Assembly (NCBI RefSeq): GCF_015140235.1 | Contig: NZ_AP023321.1 | Span: forward strand, 496,001 to 560,000 | DNA: 64,000 nucleotides | Source: Solibaculum mannosilyticum | GTDB lineage: Bacteria; Bacillota; Clostridia; Oscillospirales; Acutalibacteraceae | Direction of reading: 5' to 3' | Shown here: positions 1-7,551 of the stretch, piece by piece | Layout of the letters: each line of letters starts with the position of its first letter | How positions within the stretch are numbered: the first letter of the stretch is position 1 | The notes under the pieces: model-generated | Told to the model about the DNA's origin: nothing | The model's database searches: none | The model's input: only the letters and a program-made list of their open reading frames with translations | Program-made: the position numbers and the translations under genes

Positions 1-1
1 T

Positions 2-382
2 TATCACTGCCATTGCCGCCCAGGTTCTACGATGCACAACGACAATGCGCCTAAAAACTTGGATATGGTTACCGTTTTGGAGGATATCCGGGCTGATATC
101 CAGACGCTTCCCACACCGAAAAAATGGAAGACAGTGTTTGACTATTTGGTATTGAAGCATTTGCTTTGGACGACTATCAATCGAGTCGCCGCCCAAAAAC
201 ATCCGGAGAGAGAAGAGGTCATCCAAGAGATGCTCCGGTATGTAAAGAGAAATGTCCCAAGTCTTTCCCGCTGTGAGGGTTATCACAAGTTTAATAAAAA
301 TCAGCGAATTGTCATGTTCCTTAATTATCACGGCTTGTATCGTGTCTCCAAAGCACTTCTAAATGTAAAAAAACGTGTGTAA
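2..382 (+). CDS. C-terminal fragment of a family 2 glycosyltransferase (5' end outside window)
   Basis: The frame is open from base 2, so the gene begins before the window; the ATG at base 32 is internal. The visible part is about 126 residues. The segment RPGSTMHN near the left edge, a basic helical middle and an ending with NYHGLYRVSKALL are what I expect at the C-terminus of family 2 glycosyltransferases that build exported polysaccharides; in that family the R-x-R-P-G-S stretch follows the catalytic GT-A domain. The donor and acceptor cannot be deduced. The gene converges on a surface-polymer operon read from the other strand, with a shared terminator between them, so a role in cell-surface glycan synthesis is likely. 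Family call fairly confident; specificity unknown. Confidence 0.7.
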   Translation, partial: YHCHCRPGSTMHNDNAPKNLDMVTVLEDIRADIQTLPTPKKWKTVFDYLVLKHLLWTTINRVAAQKHPEREEVIQEMLRYVKRNVPSLSRCEGYHKFNKNQRIVMFLNYHGLYRVSKALLNVKKRV

Positions 383-403
383 TAGATAAAAATTCTCCTG
401 AAT

Positions 404-455
404 AAAAAACTGCCCTGATTTGAGCGGAATGCTCAGACCAGGGCAGTTTTTTATT
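404..455. terminator. Bidirectional intrinsic terminator
   Basis: A stem ACTGCCCTG (409-417) pairs with CAGGGCAGT (439-447), with a smaller GAGC/GCTC helix in the loop. It is flanked by an A-run on the left and a T-run on the right, so it can end the glycosyltransferase on + and the surface-polymer operon on -. Confidence 0.85.
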
Positions 456-2273
456 TTATTGTAGAATCTCTTTGAGAGCAGTCACAATGGCTTCGTTTTC
501 CTCCGGCCGCTTTACGGCGATACGAACGTAAGGACGACCGCTAAATCCTTTTTTGGAAGATAGGTCTTTAATGAGGATATTATACTTGGTCAGAAGCTGC
601 TCCGTTAGCAGAGCGGATCCGCATGGATGGATCACTTCACACATCACATAATTGGCCTGTGAGGGGATGACGCGAAGTCCTGGAAGATTCTTTAACTGTT
701 CTACAAACTGGCGCCGTACTTTGTAAAAGCGCTCCATGCCATTTTTATAATAAGAGCGGTACTTTTCAAAAATCTGCATGTAATATTCAGCAAAAGAATT
801 GATGTTCCAGATAGATACATCCTTCTTGATGCGATCGATGAGGGTACTGTCGCCACTGGCCAGAACGCCCAAGCGCAGTCCAGGTACTCCGTAAGATTTG
901 GAGATGCTTTTTACAACAATCAAATACGGATATTGTTCCAAAAGTGACTGTTCCAGCAAGGTGGATGATTCTGAAGTCTCTGCAAAGTCCACAAACGATT
1001 CATCTACAATCAGACGGATCCCCTTGTCGTGGGACCACTGGATAAGACGTAATACATCGTTTTTTGGAATATAGTTGCCGGATGGATTGTCCGGATTGAT
1101 AAGCGCCAGCATAGACATCTGCTTGTCATCAAAAAATTCCATTAGATCGTCTGCCGTATAGGAAAAATCAGGATTTTGCGGATAAAACGCCACGATATCT
1201 TCCGGCCTTAGACGATTGGGATATTCCTCAAATGTGGGGAACACAAGCCCGATCTTATCGCGAACGATGTTTTCCATCAAAGCCTTGATGAGTTCTGCTG
1301 CGCCGTTTCCTACCACAATATTCTGACTGTGGAGGGAGAAATACTTAGCAGCCAGCAGGCTGTTGACACCCATGCCAGAGGGATAATTGCAAAGCAGTGT
1401 CTCAAAATTGGTGCGAAGTTCGCGGATTAACTTTTTATTGGGGAAAAACGGGTTGACTAGATAACAAAAGTCCATCACTTTAGGATACCGCCAATATCCT
1501 CCATAACATTGCTGGAATTTTTCCAGTTTCTCGTGAGGTTCGGCAAAGATGGTTTCTGCAATTTTGAGATCCTGGATATCGTCGATTTCATACCAGGACT
1601 CATTTCCCAATTTTTCCACTTTTAGATCTGGCTTGTCCAGCAGGGAAATCACTTTGAGCACCTGCTCATAGTACTCATTGTATCCAAGGGCCTTGCTGTA
1701 GGCCTCCAGGAAGGGGACATAGTGAGTAGAGGAGAAGGCCTTGGAAAATTTATAGATATTGACTGTTTTATAGTAACAGCTGCATTTGGAAAAACGGAAT
1801 TCCTTTTTAGAGAGGAATCTTGTAATATTGTCGTCTTCATCCAATTCCAATACCGTACCGTCCATCCAGCTCTCGAACTTGGCGGCCAGTACCAGATTGG
1901 GATAAGGATTGCAAAGCAGACGGTCCAAAGCCCGTTCTTCAAAAATGAGATCCGATTCTAGAAGAAGGGTGTCATCCTGAAGAAGATAATGCCGTGCCAG
2001 ATAAAGCGAATAAATATTATTCGTCTTGTTGTAGATGGGATTGGTGACATACTCGATGGGAGTTTGAACAGAGAGGGAATTAATATAGTCCATCAGGACT
2101 TCGCTTTTGTATCCCACCACAATAATAATTTTCTCTAAATTCTTTCGATCCAAAATGGATAGCATCCGCTGGATCAGAGGAACTCCGTTGACTTTGACCA
2201 TGCATTTGGTCACGTCGTTGGTCAATTCCTTCAGACGTTTTCCCATACCTGCCGCTAAGATAATTGCCTGCAT
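456..2273 (-). CDS. Bifunctional nucleotidyltransferase / class I-II PLP enzyme (aminotransferase or decarboxylase)
   Basis: Two domains are fused in 605 residues. Residues 1 to about 240 are a sugar-phosphate/choline-phosphate nucleotidyltransferase fold, beginning with LAAGMGKRL, the nucleotide-binding loop. Residues about 265-605 are a fold-type I PLP enzyme with NPDNPSGN, an Asp in VDESFVDF that should hold the PLP ring nitrogen, and SISKSYG, whose Lys (about 459) should form the Schiff base; this half most resembles the HisC/CobD group. Last gene of a minus-strand operon after wecB. Similar fusions make CDP-activated amino-alcohol or phosphonate groups for glycan decoration; that is inference here, and no phosphoenolpyruvate mutase gene is visible nearby. 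The domain assignments are firm, the substrate is not. Confidence 0.8.
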   Translation of the reverse strand: MQAIILAAGMGKRLKELTNDVTKCMVKVNGVPLIQRMLSILDRKNLEKIIIVVGYKSEVLMDYINSLSVQTPIEYVTNPIYNKTNNIYSLYLARHYLLQDDTLLLESDLIFEERALDRLLCNPYPNLVLAAKFESWMDGTVLELDEDDNITRFLSKKEFRFSKCSCYYKTVNIYKFSKAFSSTHYVPFLEAYSKALGYNEYYEQVLKVISLLDKPDLKVEKLGNESWYEIDDIQDLKIAETIFAEPHEKLEKFQQCYGGYWRYPKVMDFCYLVNPFFPNKKLIRELRTNFETLLCNYPSGMGVNSLLAAKYFSLHSQNIVVGNGAAELIKALMENIVRDKIGLVFPTFEEYPNRLRPEDIVAFYPQNPDFSYTADDLMEFFDDKQMSMLALINPDNPSGNYIPKNDVLRLIQWSHDKGIRLIVDESFVDFAETSESSTLLEQSLLEQYPYLIVVKSISKSYGVPGLRLGVLASGDSTLIDRIKKDVSIWNINSFAEYYMQIFEKYRSYYKNGMERFYKVRRQFVEQLKNLPGLRVIPSQANYVMCEVIHPCGSALLTEQLLTKYNILIKDLSSKKGFSGRPYVRIAVKRPEENEAIVTALKEILQ

Positions 2274-2310
2274 AGAAAAAGCACATCCTTTCTTCTCAAC
2301 CTATTGCCCA

Positions 2311-3423
2311 TCATATATGCGCAGAAAAACGATCCAAAATAGCGTCCACAATACGCCGGCTGGCAAATCCGTCGCCATAAGGATTGCAAGCATGGCTCAT
2401 CCGATGATATTCCTCCGGATTGCTCAACAATTCGTCGATGATGGAAAAGATCGTTTCCTCTTCTGTACCGGCCAGCCGCAAGGTTCCAGCAGCAATGCCT
2501 TCGGGACGTTCGGTAGTATCCCTCAATACGATAACCGGTTTACCCAAGGAAGGCGCTTCCTCCTGGATACCGCCGCTATCGGTTAAGATCAGATGGGATG
2601 CATTGAGCAAATTGTGGAATGCAATGACATCCATCGGTTTGGTCAGACGCACACGGTCATTGCCGCCGAACACGTCCTCCGCTGTTTTGACAATGACAGG
2701 ATTGAGATGCACAGGATAAACCACTTTGATGTCTGGATATTTTTCCAAGATCCGACGGATAGCATGAAACATCCGCACCATAGGTTCTCCCAGATTCTCC
2801 CGGCGGTGAGCTGTGAGAACGATCAAACGGCTTCCTTTTGCCCAATCCAGCAGCTCACTTTGATGTCCGGAGCAGACAGTGGTTTTTAATGCGTCGATTG
2901 CCGTATTGCCTGTGACGAAAATATCCGATTCCCGTTTGCCCTCCCGAAGCAGGTTTTCCCGGCTCTCTTGGGTAGGGGCAAAATGCATATCTGCCAAATT
3001 GCCCACCATCTGCCGGTTCATTTCCTCCGGATAAGGGGAGTATTTGTTATAAGTACGCAGTCCAGCCTCCACATGGCCGATGGCCACCTGCTGATAAAAA
3101 GCCGCTAATGCACTTGCAAATGTAGTAGTTGTGTCGCCGTGTACCAACACAATGTCCGGTTTGACGGCCTGGATGACCTCTTGGACTCCGCACAGTACCC
3201 GTGTGGTGATATCGGCTAATGTCTGACCTTGTTTCATAATATTTAAATCGTAGTCGGGAACAATGTGGAAGGCCTCCAGCACTTGGTCCAACATCTGCCT
3301 ATGCTGTGCCGTCACACAAACAGTGGCTTCGATTTGTTCCCGGGATTGTAATTCTTTGACAAGTGGTCCCATTTTGATGGTTTCTGGACGTGTCCCAAAA
3401 ATCGTCATAACTTTAATCTTCAT
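2311..3423 (-). CDS. wecB: UDP-N-acetylglucosamine 2-epimerase (non-hydrolysing)
   Basis: Cytoplasmic enzyme interconverting UDP-GlcNAc and UDP-ManNAc, the donor for teichoic-acid linkage units and other surface polymers. The 370 residues are the normal length for the WecB/MnaA family. Diagnostic segments are visible in order: GTRPETIKM at the N-terminus, HGDTTTT, EAGLRTYNKYSPYPEE, AHRRENLGEP carrying the catalytic-region His, and TDSGGIQEEAP with LRDTTERPE in the UDP-binding C-terminal domain. Its ATG lies 1 bp after the stop of the upstream tagA-like gene, so the two are translationally coupled, which fits since WecG/TagA enzymes use UDP-ManNAc(A). Family known; operon logic inferred. Confidence 0.95.
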   Translation of the reverse strand: MKIKVMTIFGTRPETIKMGPLVKELQSREQIEATVCVTAQHRQMLDQVLEAFHIVPDYDLNIMKQGQTLADITTRVLCGVQEVIQAVKPDIVLVHGDTTTTFASALAAFYQQVAIGHVEAGLRTYNKYSPYPEEMNRQMVGNLADMHFAPTQESRENLLREGKRESDIFVTGNTAIDALKTTVCSGHQSELLDWAKGSRLIVLTAHRRENLGEPMVRMFHAIRRILEKYPDIKVVYPVHLNPVIVKTAEDVFGGNDRVRLTKPMDVIAFHNLLNASHLILTDSGGIQEEAPSLGKPVIVLRDTTERPEGIAAGTLRLAGTEEETIFSIIDELLSNPEEYHRMSHACNPYGDGFASRRIVDAILDRFSAHI

Positions 3424-3424
3424 G

Positions 3425-4150
3425 CTATCTCCCTAGCCTCTTCAGTTGTTTCACCTCGCGAAAAAAGCGAAGATTGCTGCGGTAAAAGCGCCCAAAGCGT
3501 TTTGGTTCCTTCATGATCCGATACAACCATTCCAAATTACAGCGTACAAAAAATTGCGGGGCCCTTTTTTTGCTTCCGCTGAGCACATCAAACGATCCGC
3601 CGACTCCCACAAAAATCCCCTTGGAAAAACGCGGCAGCCATCGGTCGATGAGCAATTCCTGGCGGGGGATCCCCAAGGCCACCAATATCACGTCTGGTTT
3701 CAGCCGGAGGATTTCCTCAAATACCTCGTCATCGTCCTGGCCGTATCCGTTGCGGCAGCCGGCGATCACTGCACCGGGATGTTCCCGCTGAATGCGTGAT
3801 ACCAAGGCTTGTAGAACCTCTTCCTTAGCGCCGTATAGATAAATACTCCGATTGGTTTCCCCGGCGTGCCGGATGAGGTGAGCAGCCAATTCCACACCCG
3901 TCACTCGACCTTGGGTCTCAATTCCAAGGGATTGGGCGCCTTTGACCACACCGATTCCATCCGGTACGATGACTGTACTGGGTTTACAAAGCACAGCGTC
4001 CAGATCTTGATCCTGTACACCGATCATCATCGTTTCGGGATTGGCTGTTACCACAAAGAGTTTTTCTTCCTGATCCATGGCAAGCGACGCCCGTTTGAAA
4101 AATTCCGGTTGGCTACCTGTATAAAGATTTTCAAAATATTGTTTTAACAT
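3425..4150 (-). CDS. WecG/TagA/CpsF family glycosyltransferase
   Basis: GT26-family transferase that adds ManNAc or a related sugar to an undecaprenyl-diphosphate-linked acceptor at the membrane, an early step of wall teichoic acid or secondary polymer synthesis. Family signatures: VTANPETMMIG, VPDGIGVV (the conserved Asp), YLYGAKEEV, VALGIPRQELLI and the basic C-terminal region RAPQFFVRCNLEW that is typical of TagA membrane association. I chose the ATG at 4150 because AAAGGCGG precedes it; the frame is open upstream to 4216, which would add 22 unremarkable residues. First gene of the operon with the UDP-GlcNAc 2-epimerase, matching the ManNAc chemistry of TagA. Confidence 0.9.
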   Translation of the reverse strand: MLKQYFENLYTGSQPEFFKRASLAMDQEEKLFVVTANPETMMIGVQDQDLDAVLCKPSTVIVPDGIGVVKGAQSLGIETQGRVTGVELAAHLIRHAGETNRSIYLYGAKEEVLQALVSRIQREHPGAVIAGCRNGYGQDDDEVFEEILRLKPDVILVALGIPRQELLIDRWLPRFSKGIFVGVGGSFDVLSGSKKRAPQFFVRCNLEWLYRIMKEPKRFGRFYRSNLRFFREVKQLKRLGR

Positions 4151-4299
4151 GTTCCGCCTTTGGACCGTTTTCCCCATCCAGACTTCCGTTGAGGCAGGGG
4201 ATAGATCCTGTGACACTCCAATCCTTCATTCTGATCCTGCTTCATCAATCCTGACCCCATAGGTTCATTCCTGGATTTGACAAAACGTATACTTCTCCT

Positions 4300-4328
4300 A
4301 TTGTACTCTAACTGGTGTTATTTTTCAA
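4300..4328 (-). promoter_or_regulatory. Sigma-A promoter of the tagA-like/wecB operon
   Basis: On the minus strand TTGAAA (4323-4328), a 17-bp spacer and TACAAT (4300-4305). Predicted start near 4293, about 140 bp before the chosen start codon. Confidence 0.8.
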
Positions 4329-4389
4329 TAAAAAGCAAAATTTCTCCTACCTAATTCGGCATTTTCTTTCTCTTTTCGGCAAAAAAGCC

Positions 4390-4644
4390 CTAAAATTCTC
4401 CTGCTGGCCTTGATTTCATGGTTTGTCTTCCATACCGGAACATTTCCGGGACCGATATACCGATATCGGTCAGTAGCCCTTTGAGTTCGGGATAGGGCAT
4501 GGAATAGCGCTGGCTTAAATAACGCAGTGAAGCGCTCAGTTCGCCGTCGGGACCGCCGTATTGGCTGATGATGATTTTAGCCAGGGCGGCGTTGGGCGTA
4601 GACACTTTGATCGGATGTTGTAATTGTTTGAGGTAACTCCACAT
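4390..4644 (-). CDS. cotJC: CotJC-like spore coat protein (manganese catalase family), truncated
   Basis: The 84 residues match only the N-terminal part of CotJC: opening MWSYLKQLQHPIKVSTPN, the first helix DGELSASLRYLSQRY with the first metal-ligand-type Glu, and KGLLTDIG. CotJC proteins normally run to roughly 190-200 residues and continue with a second helix carrying Glu-x-x-His ligands. Here the sequence diverges after LLTDIG into ISVPEMFRYG and stops. I read the other two frames downstream and saw no displaced remainder before the next promoter at 4328. It cannot be a working manganese catalase as drawn. Third gene of the cotJ operon, 4 bp after cotJB. Family call firm; whether the short form is functional is open. 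Confidence 0.75.
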   Translation of the reverse strand: MWSYLKQLQHPIKVSTPNAALAKIIISQYGGPDGELSASLRYLSQRYSMPYPELKGLLTDIGISVPEMFRYGRQTMKSRPAGEF

Positions 4645-4648
4645 AGAC

Positions 4649-4921
4649 TTAACAATCCCCCTTATCGTAATCCCAGGGCCACGGATCGGTCAGCCAGGAC
4701 CAGCGGCAGCCCATATCGGCGCTGCTGGCTGAGATAGGGCCGTATTTGGATTCGTATTCCTGAGTCAGCTTGTCACAAGTGGCCTCGTACTGCCGGAGCA
4801 TTTGGAGGGCCTGCGTGTCGTTGGGATGCGTGTTAAGATAGAGGTGGGTCTCCCACATGGAAAAGCAGGCTGCGGCCCGCTTGCGCATGAGCATCATACG
4901 GTCATCCATTAGCAGCGGCAC
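4649..4921 (-). CDS. cotJB: Spore coat protein CotJB
   Basis: Small, 90-residue protein of the CotJB family, a component of the inner spore coat in Bacilli and Clostridia. Typical traits: a helical N-terminal half rich in Met, Arg and Ala (LMRKRAAACFSMWETHLYLN), then QYEATCDKLTQEYESKYGP, and an aromatic/Trp-rich end (WSWLTDPWPWDYDKGDC). The start overlaps the end of cotJA by 13 bp, indicating coupled translation. It is the middle gene of cotJA-cotJB-cotJC, which is transcribed by mother-cell sigma-E in Bacillus; that regulation is inferred from the family, not read here. Confidence 0.9.
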   Translation of the reverse strand: MPLLMDDRMMLMRKRAAACFSMWETHLYLNTHPNDTQALQMLRQYEATCDKLTQEYESKYGPISASSADMGCRWSWLTDPWPWDYDKGDC

Positions 4922-5124
4922 CCCTTTCCGGCGAGAAACGGTTTATCCAGCTCCGGGAAAATCGTACCGACTTGCAGGGCGTGTTCCGGCTCATAAACTT
5001 CGGTCATGTTCTGGTAAGGGACATAGGCCATAGCGACGGGCGTATGAGCGGGAAAGGGTGTCCTGTCGTCGACCATCGGAGGGCAAGTGCCGTAGGGTTT
5101 GCAGGTATTGCAAGCATCTGCCAT
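4909..5124 (-). CDS. cotJA: Spore coat associated protein CotJA
   Basis: A 71-residue protein with the CotJA pattern: short Cys-containing start, proline-rich middle, then VAMAYVPYQNMTEVYEPEHAL and IFPELDKPF near the C-terminus. CotJA is needed to bring CotJC into the coat in Bacillus. It opens the minus-strand cotJ operon, with AAAGGAG eight bases before the ATG. Upstream on the minus strand CATAGAAT resembles a sigma-E -10 box, but I found no matching -35, so no promoter is claimed. Last two Cys residues (KGCRC) overlap the start of cotJB. Confidence 0.9.
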   Translation of the reverse strand: MADACNTCKPYGTCPPMVDDRTPFPAHTPVAMAYVPYQNMTEVYEPEHALQVGTIFPELDKPFLAGKGCRC

Positions 5125-5259
5125 GTTGATAAGACTCCTTTCTGGGATGTTATCACATCCGATACTATTCTATGAAAGGGGGGGACGATTGGTGAAGACT
5201 GTCGGATCCAGGCGGCTGGAAGGGAATATTAGGAGACCGTTAAATCAGTATAAAAACGC

Positions 5260-5288
5260 TTGCTTTTTTAATCGTAAATTGGTATACT
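5260..5288 (+). promoter_or_regulatory. Sigma-A promoter of the DUF4190 gene
   Basis: TTGCTT (5260-5265), 17-bp spacer, TATACT (5283-5288). It sits about 30 bp upstream of the ATG at 5321, which has GAGGAGG before it. Confidence 0.8.
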
Positions 5289-5320
5289 ATGTCTGAAGAA
5301 AGTTTTGAGGAGGAATTGCC

Positions 5321-5797
5321 ATGGATCAGAATCCATATAATCCATATCAGCCTGACCAGCAGCCGGATCCTTCCAACCAGGGCCAGTCGACTCCATACGG
5401 CAGCAATCCATTCCAGCAGAGCCAGCCGGATACCGACCCGTACCAGAAACCACCGGTCCCTCCAGTGGTTGATCCTTATCAGCCGTACAACTATCAGCCT
5501 GGAGTTCCCCCTGTTCAGAAAGTTGTTCCTCCGGCCAATGGACTCGCCATCGCCTCTTTGGTCCTTGGTATTGTCAGCCTAGTTTTCTGCCTGTGCTTTG
5601 GCGGTTTCTTAGGGCTTCCCGGTATTATCTGCGCCGTCATCGCAATGGCCAAAGGCAACCGAAGCGGTATGGCCATTGCGGGCTTGATCCTCTCGATTGT
5701 GGGATTCCTCTGCTTTGTGACAATGATTGCAGTGGTTGCAGCCAATCCGGATATTTTTGATGAGGGCTGGTACTATTATTATACGTACCGTTTCTAG
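5321..5797 (+). CDS. DUF4190 membrane protein with proline/glutamine-rich cytoplasmic tail
   Basis: 158 residues. The first 70 are low complexity, rich in Pro, Gln, Asn and Tyr (NPYNPYQPDQQPDPSNQ). Two hydrophobic segments follow at about 74-108 and 114-140, the first with the Gly-rich LGIVSLV...GLPGIICAVIAMAKG pattern of DUF4190, the second SGMAIAGLILSIVGFL. The end is aromatic (DEGWYYYYTYRF). The biochemical role of DUF4190 is unknown. A DUF2752 membrane protein follows on the same strand after a terminator. The family call is confident; no function is claimed. Confidence 0.8.
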   Translation: MDQNPYNPYQPDQQPDPSNQGQSTPYGSNPFQQSQPDTDPYQKPPVPPVVDPYQPYNYQPGVPPVQKVVPPANGLAIASLVLGIVSLVFCLCFGGFLGLPGIICAVIAMAKGNRSGMAIAGLILSIVGFLCFVTMIAVVAANPDIFDEGWYYYYTYRF

Positions 5798-5820
5798 TTT
5801 GCGGCGTTATGAAAAGGAAG

Positions 5821-5853
5821 AATCCCCTGCCTTTTTGGACAGGGGATTTTTTA
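5821..5853 (+). terminator. Intrinsic terminator after the DUF4190 gene
   Basis: ATCCCCTG pairs with CAGGGGAT across a short T-rich loop and is followed by a T-run. Confidence 0.85.
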
Positions 5854-5950
5854 TGAGGAAAATAGATCAGCAATATTTTCAGGATGTTCAAACGACAGGA
5901 TTGTGCTATAATAGTTGCCGCTAGGGATAATTCGAAGGGGGTGGAAATCA

Positions 5951-6412
5951 GTGGGAAGAGACCAGAGAACAACTTCCTCCTCCAGTGGGTTATGGAACCG
6001 TCTTTGGACGACGCGACGGGGGAATTGGACCGTAAGTGTGGTATTGGCTCTTTCGGCAGTGCTGATTTTACTCCTGTTTCACACGCGAGTAATTTCCATA
6101 ACCGGCATCTTGCCTCCATGCCTTTTCCGGGTGGTCACAGGATTCCGCTGTATGGGATGCGGGGGAACCCGATCCATTCAGTGTTTTCTGCGGGGGGATT
6201 GGGGAGAAAGTTTCTATTATAATCCCCTGTTTTTTCTTGCGGCGTTGACGGCCGTGATCCTCTATATGATTTTTACCATCAATGCATTGCGGCCGCATTA
6301 TCACCCATTGCATATCCGTATAAAAAGGTATCAGATTATACTGCTGGCGGTGTTTGCAGTGGTGTTTTTAGTGGTGCGCAACACGCCTTGGTACCAAGCG
6401 ATTCTTTACTGA
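5951..6412 (+). CDS. DUF2752 membrane protein
   Basis: 152-residue membrane protein with the DUF2752 signature CLFRVVTGFRCMGCGGTRS followed by YNPLFF; in this family the C-x-x-C-G-G-T-R motif lies between hydrophobic segments. Three membrane segments are visible (around VVLALSAVLILLLF, FFLAALTAVILYMIF and QIILLAVFAVVFLVV). I placed the start at the GTG of 5951, preceded by AAGGGGGTG. An upstream TTG at 5915 is implausible because TATAAT at 5907-5912 is probably the -10 box. The family's function is unknown. Confidence 0.8.
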   Translation: MGRDQRTTSSSSGLWNRLWTTRRGNWTVSVVLALSAVLILLLFHTRVISITGILPPCLFRVVTGFRCMGCGGTRSIQCFLRGDWGESFYYNPLFFLAALTAVILYMIFTINALRPHYHPLHIRIKRYQIILLAVFAVVFLVVRNTPWYQAILY

Positions 6413-6435
6413 TTGTCAAGGGAGTAGGAGAAAAA

Positions 6436-7071
6436 ATGGATTTGCCTAAAATTCCAAAACAGTTGCAGCCTATGACGATGGATGAGGCGGTAGATGAATT
6501 TACAGCGCAAGGGGAAAGCCCGAAAGCAAGGATTTTTGAAGGGGAAACCTGGTGTGAGGAGGGGCCCTCTTTCCTGGAATGGGACGGTTGCTGTTTTACA
6601 GGATGCCGTTTGGCGGGCAGCAGAGTGCGGCAGGGACGTTTTTTTGATGTGGTATTTGAAAACTGCGATCTATCCAACGTGGATTGGAGAGAGGTGGATC
6701 TGCTCCGGGTCCGGTTCCAGAACTGCAAGATGGTAGGAGGGAATCTGGCGGAACTTACAGCCCATCATGTAGAATTTATCCAGTGTAATCTCCAGTACGC
6801 AAATTTAAACGATGGGGCTTTTCAGGAGGTATTGTTTGCAGAGAGCAATTTAAAACAGACAGGGTTTTGCAGTTGTCGTTTGAAGAAAGTAAGACTAACC
6901 GATTGTTCTTTAACCGAGAGCGAATTGCTGGGGACGAGTTTAGAGGGAATAGACTTACGCAGCTGCGATATTCAGGGGATCCGATTGGCTGGTCCGGAAT
7001 TAAAGGGGGCCATAGTGGATATGTTCCAGGCTGCAGACCTGGCCCGGTTTCTGGGACTTACGGTATTATAA
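6436..7071 (+). CDS. Pentapeptide-repeat protein
   Basis: 211 residues. From about residue 50 to 205 the sequence follows the A(D/N)LxX five-residue periodicity with central Leu/Phe: examples are CDLSNVDW, VDLLRVRFQNCK, CNLQYANLNDGAF, SNLKQTGFCSCRLKKV and IDLRSCDIQGIRLAG. Such repeats fold as a right-handed quadrilateral beta-helix. Some family members mimic DNA and protect gyrase (Qnr, MfpA), but most have no known role and nothing here indicates one. Start taken at the ATG at 6436 after GGAGTAGGAG. It follows the DUF2752 gene by 23 bp and may share its transcript. Confidence 0.85.
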   Translation: MDLPKIPKQLQPMTMDEAVDEFTAQGESPKARIFEGETWCEEGPSFLEWDGCCFTGCRLAGSRVRQGRFFDVVFENCDLSNVDWREVDLLRVRFQNCKMVGGNLAELTAHHVEFIQCNLQYANLNDGAFQEVLFAESNLKQTGFCSCRLKKVRLTDCSLTESELLGTSLEGIDLRSCDIQGIRLAGPELKGAIVDMFQAADLARFLGLTVL

Positions 7072-7093
7072 GGGGACACAGTTATAAAACTGA

Positions 7094-7123
7094 TTGACAT
7101 TTTTGACCTGTCTGTAGTATAAT
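7094..7123 (+). promoter_or_regulatory. Promoter of tRNA-Pro
   Basis: TTGACA (7094-7099), 18-bp spacer, TATAAT (7118-7123), about 37 bp upstream of the mature tRNA. Confidence 0.85.
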
Positions 7124-7159
7124 ATAAAGTACACGACACTGTAAAAACAAAGGGAAAAT

Positions 7160-7236
<77 letters not shown>

Positions 7237-7260
7237 GCGGCAACTTGCCGCGTCCAAGTC

Positions 7261-7294
7261 GCGCACCTCACTTTGTGGGGTGCGTTTTGTTTTG
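7261..7294 (+). terminator. Terminator after tRNA-Pro
   Basis: GCACCTCAC pairs with GTGGGGTGC, with one bulge, followed by TTTTGTTTTG. Confidence 0.7.
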
Positions 7295-7344
7295 TCCCTG
7301 GTTTGCAGAGGGGATCTTTTTTCGTTGAAGGAACTCAGTGTGAG

Positions 7345-7393
7345 AAAATCCGAACTCCATCGCCCCAATGGGTGAAGAGTTTGGATTTTTTTT
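7345..7393 (+). terminator. Second terminator-like hairpin before the defence-like operon
   Basis: AATCCGAACTC (around 7347) pairs with GAGTTTGGATT (around 7378) and is followed by eight Ts. The remaining stretch to 7494 has no gene. It carries a CTATCTCGG/CCGGGATAG inverted repeat at about 7423-7462. Confidence 0.65.
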
Positions 7394-7494
7394 GATTTCC
7401 CTGTAGTTAAGTTCTCCTCCTTTCTATCTCGGAGACATCCTTTGCAGGATGCCGGGATAGATGGATGAGTACAATTTGGACTCGGATACAACGC

Positions 7495-7523
7495 TCGACA
7501 TCCTGTGACCAAATTGATATAAT
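7495..7523 (+). promoter_or_regulatory. Promoter of the DUF2075/MazG operon
   Basis: TCGACA (7495-7500), 17-bp spacer, TATAAT (7518-7523), about 28 bp before the ATG at 7552. One mismatch in the -35 and a perfect -10. Confidence 0.75.
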
Positions 7524-7551
7524 AGCGGTAATTTAGACAGAAGGTGAGACT

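Noticed and set aside
4277-4305. Plus-strand TTGACA with 17-bp spacing opposite the tagA promoter
   Set aside because: The paired -10 is only ATTGTA and no plus-strand gene follows for about 1 kb. The minus-strand promoter explains the sequence.
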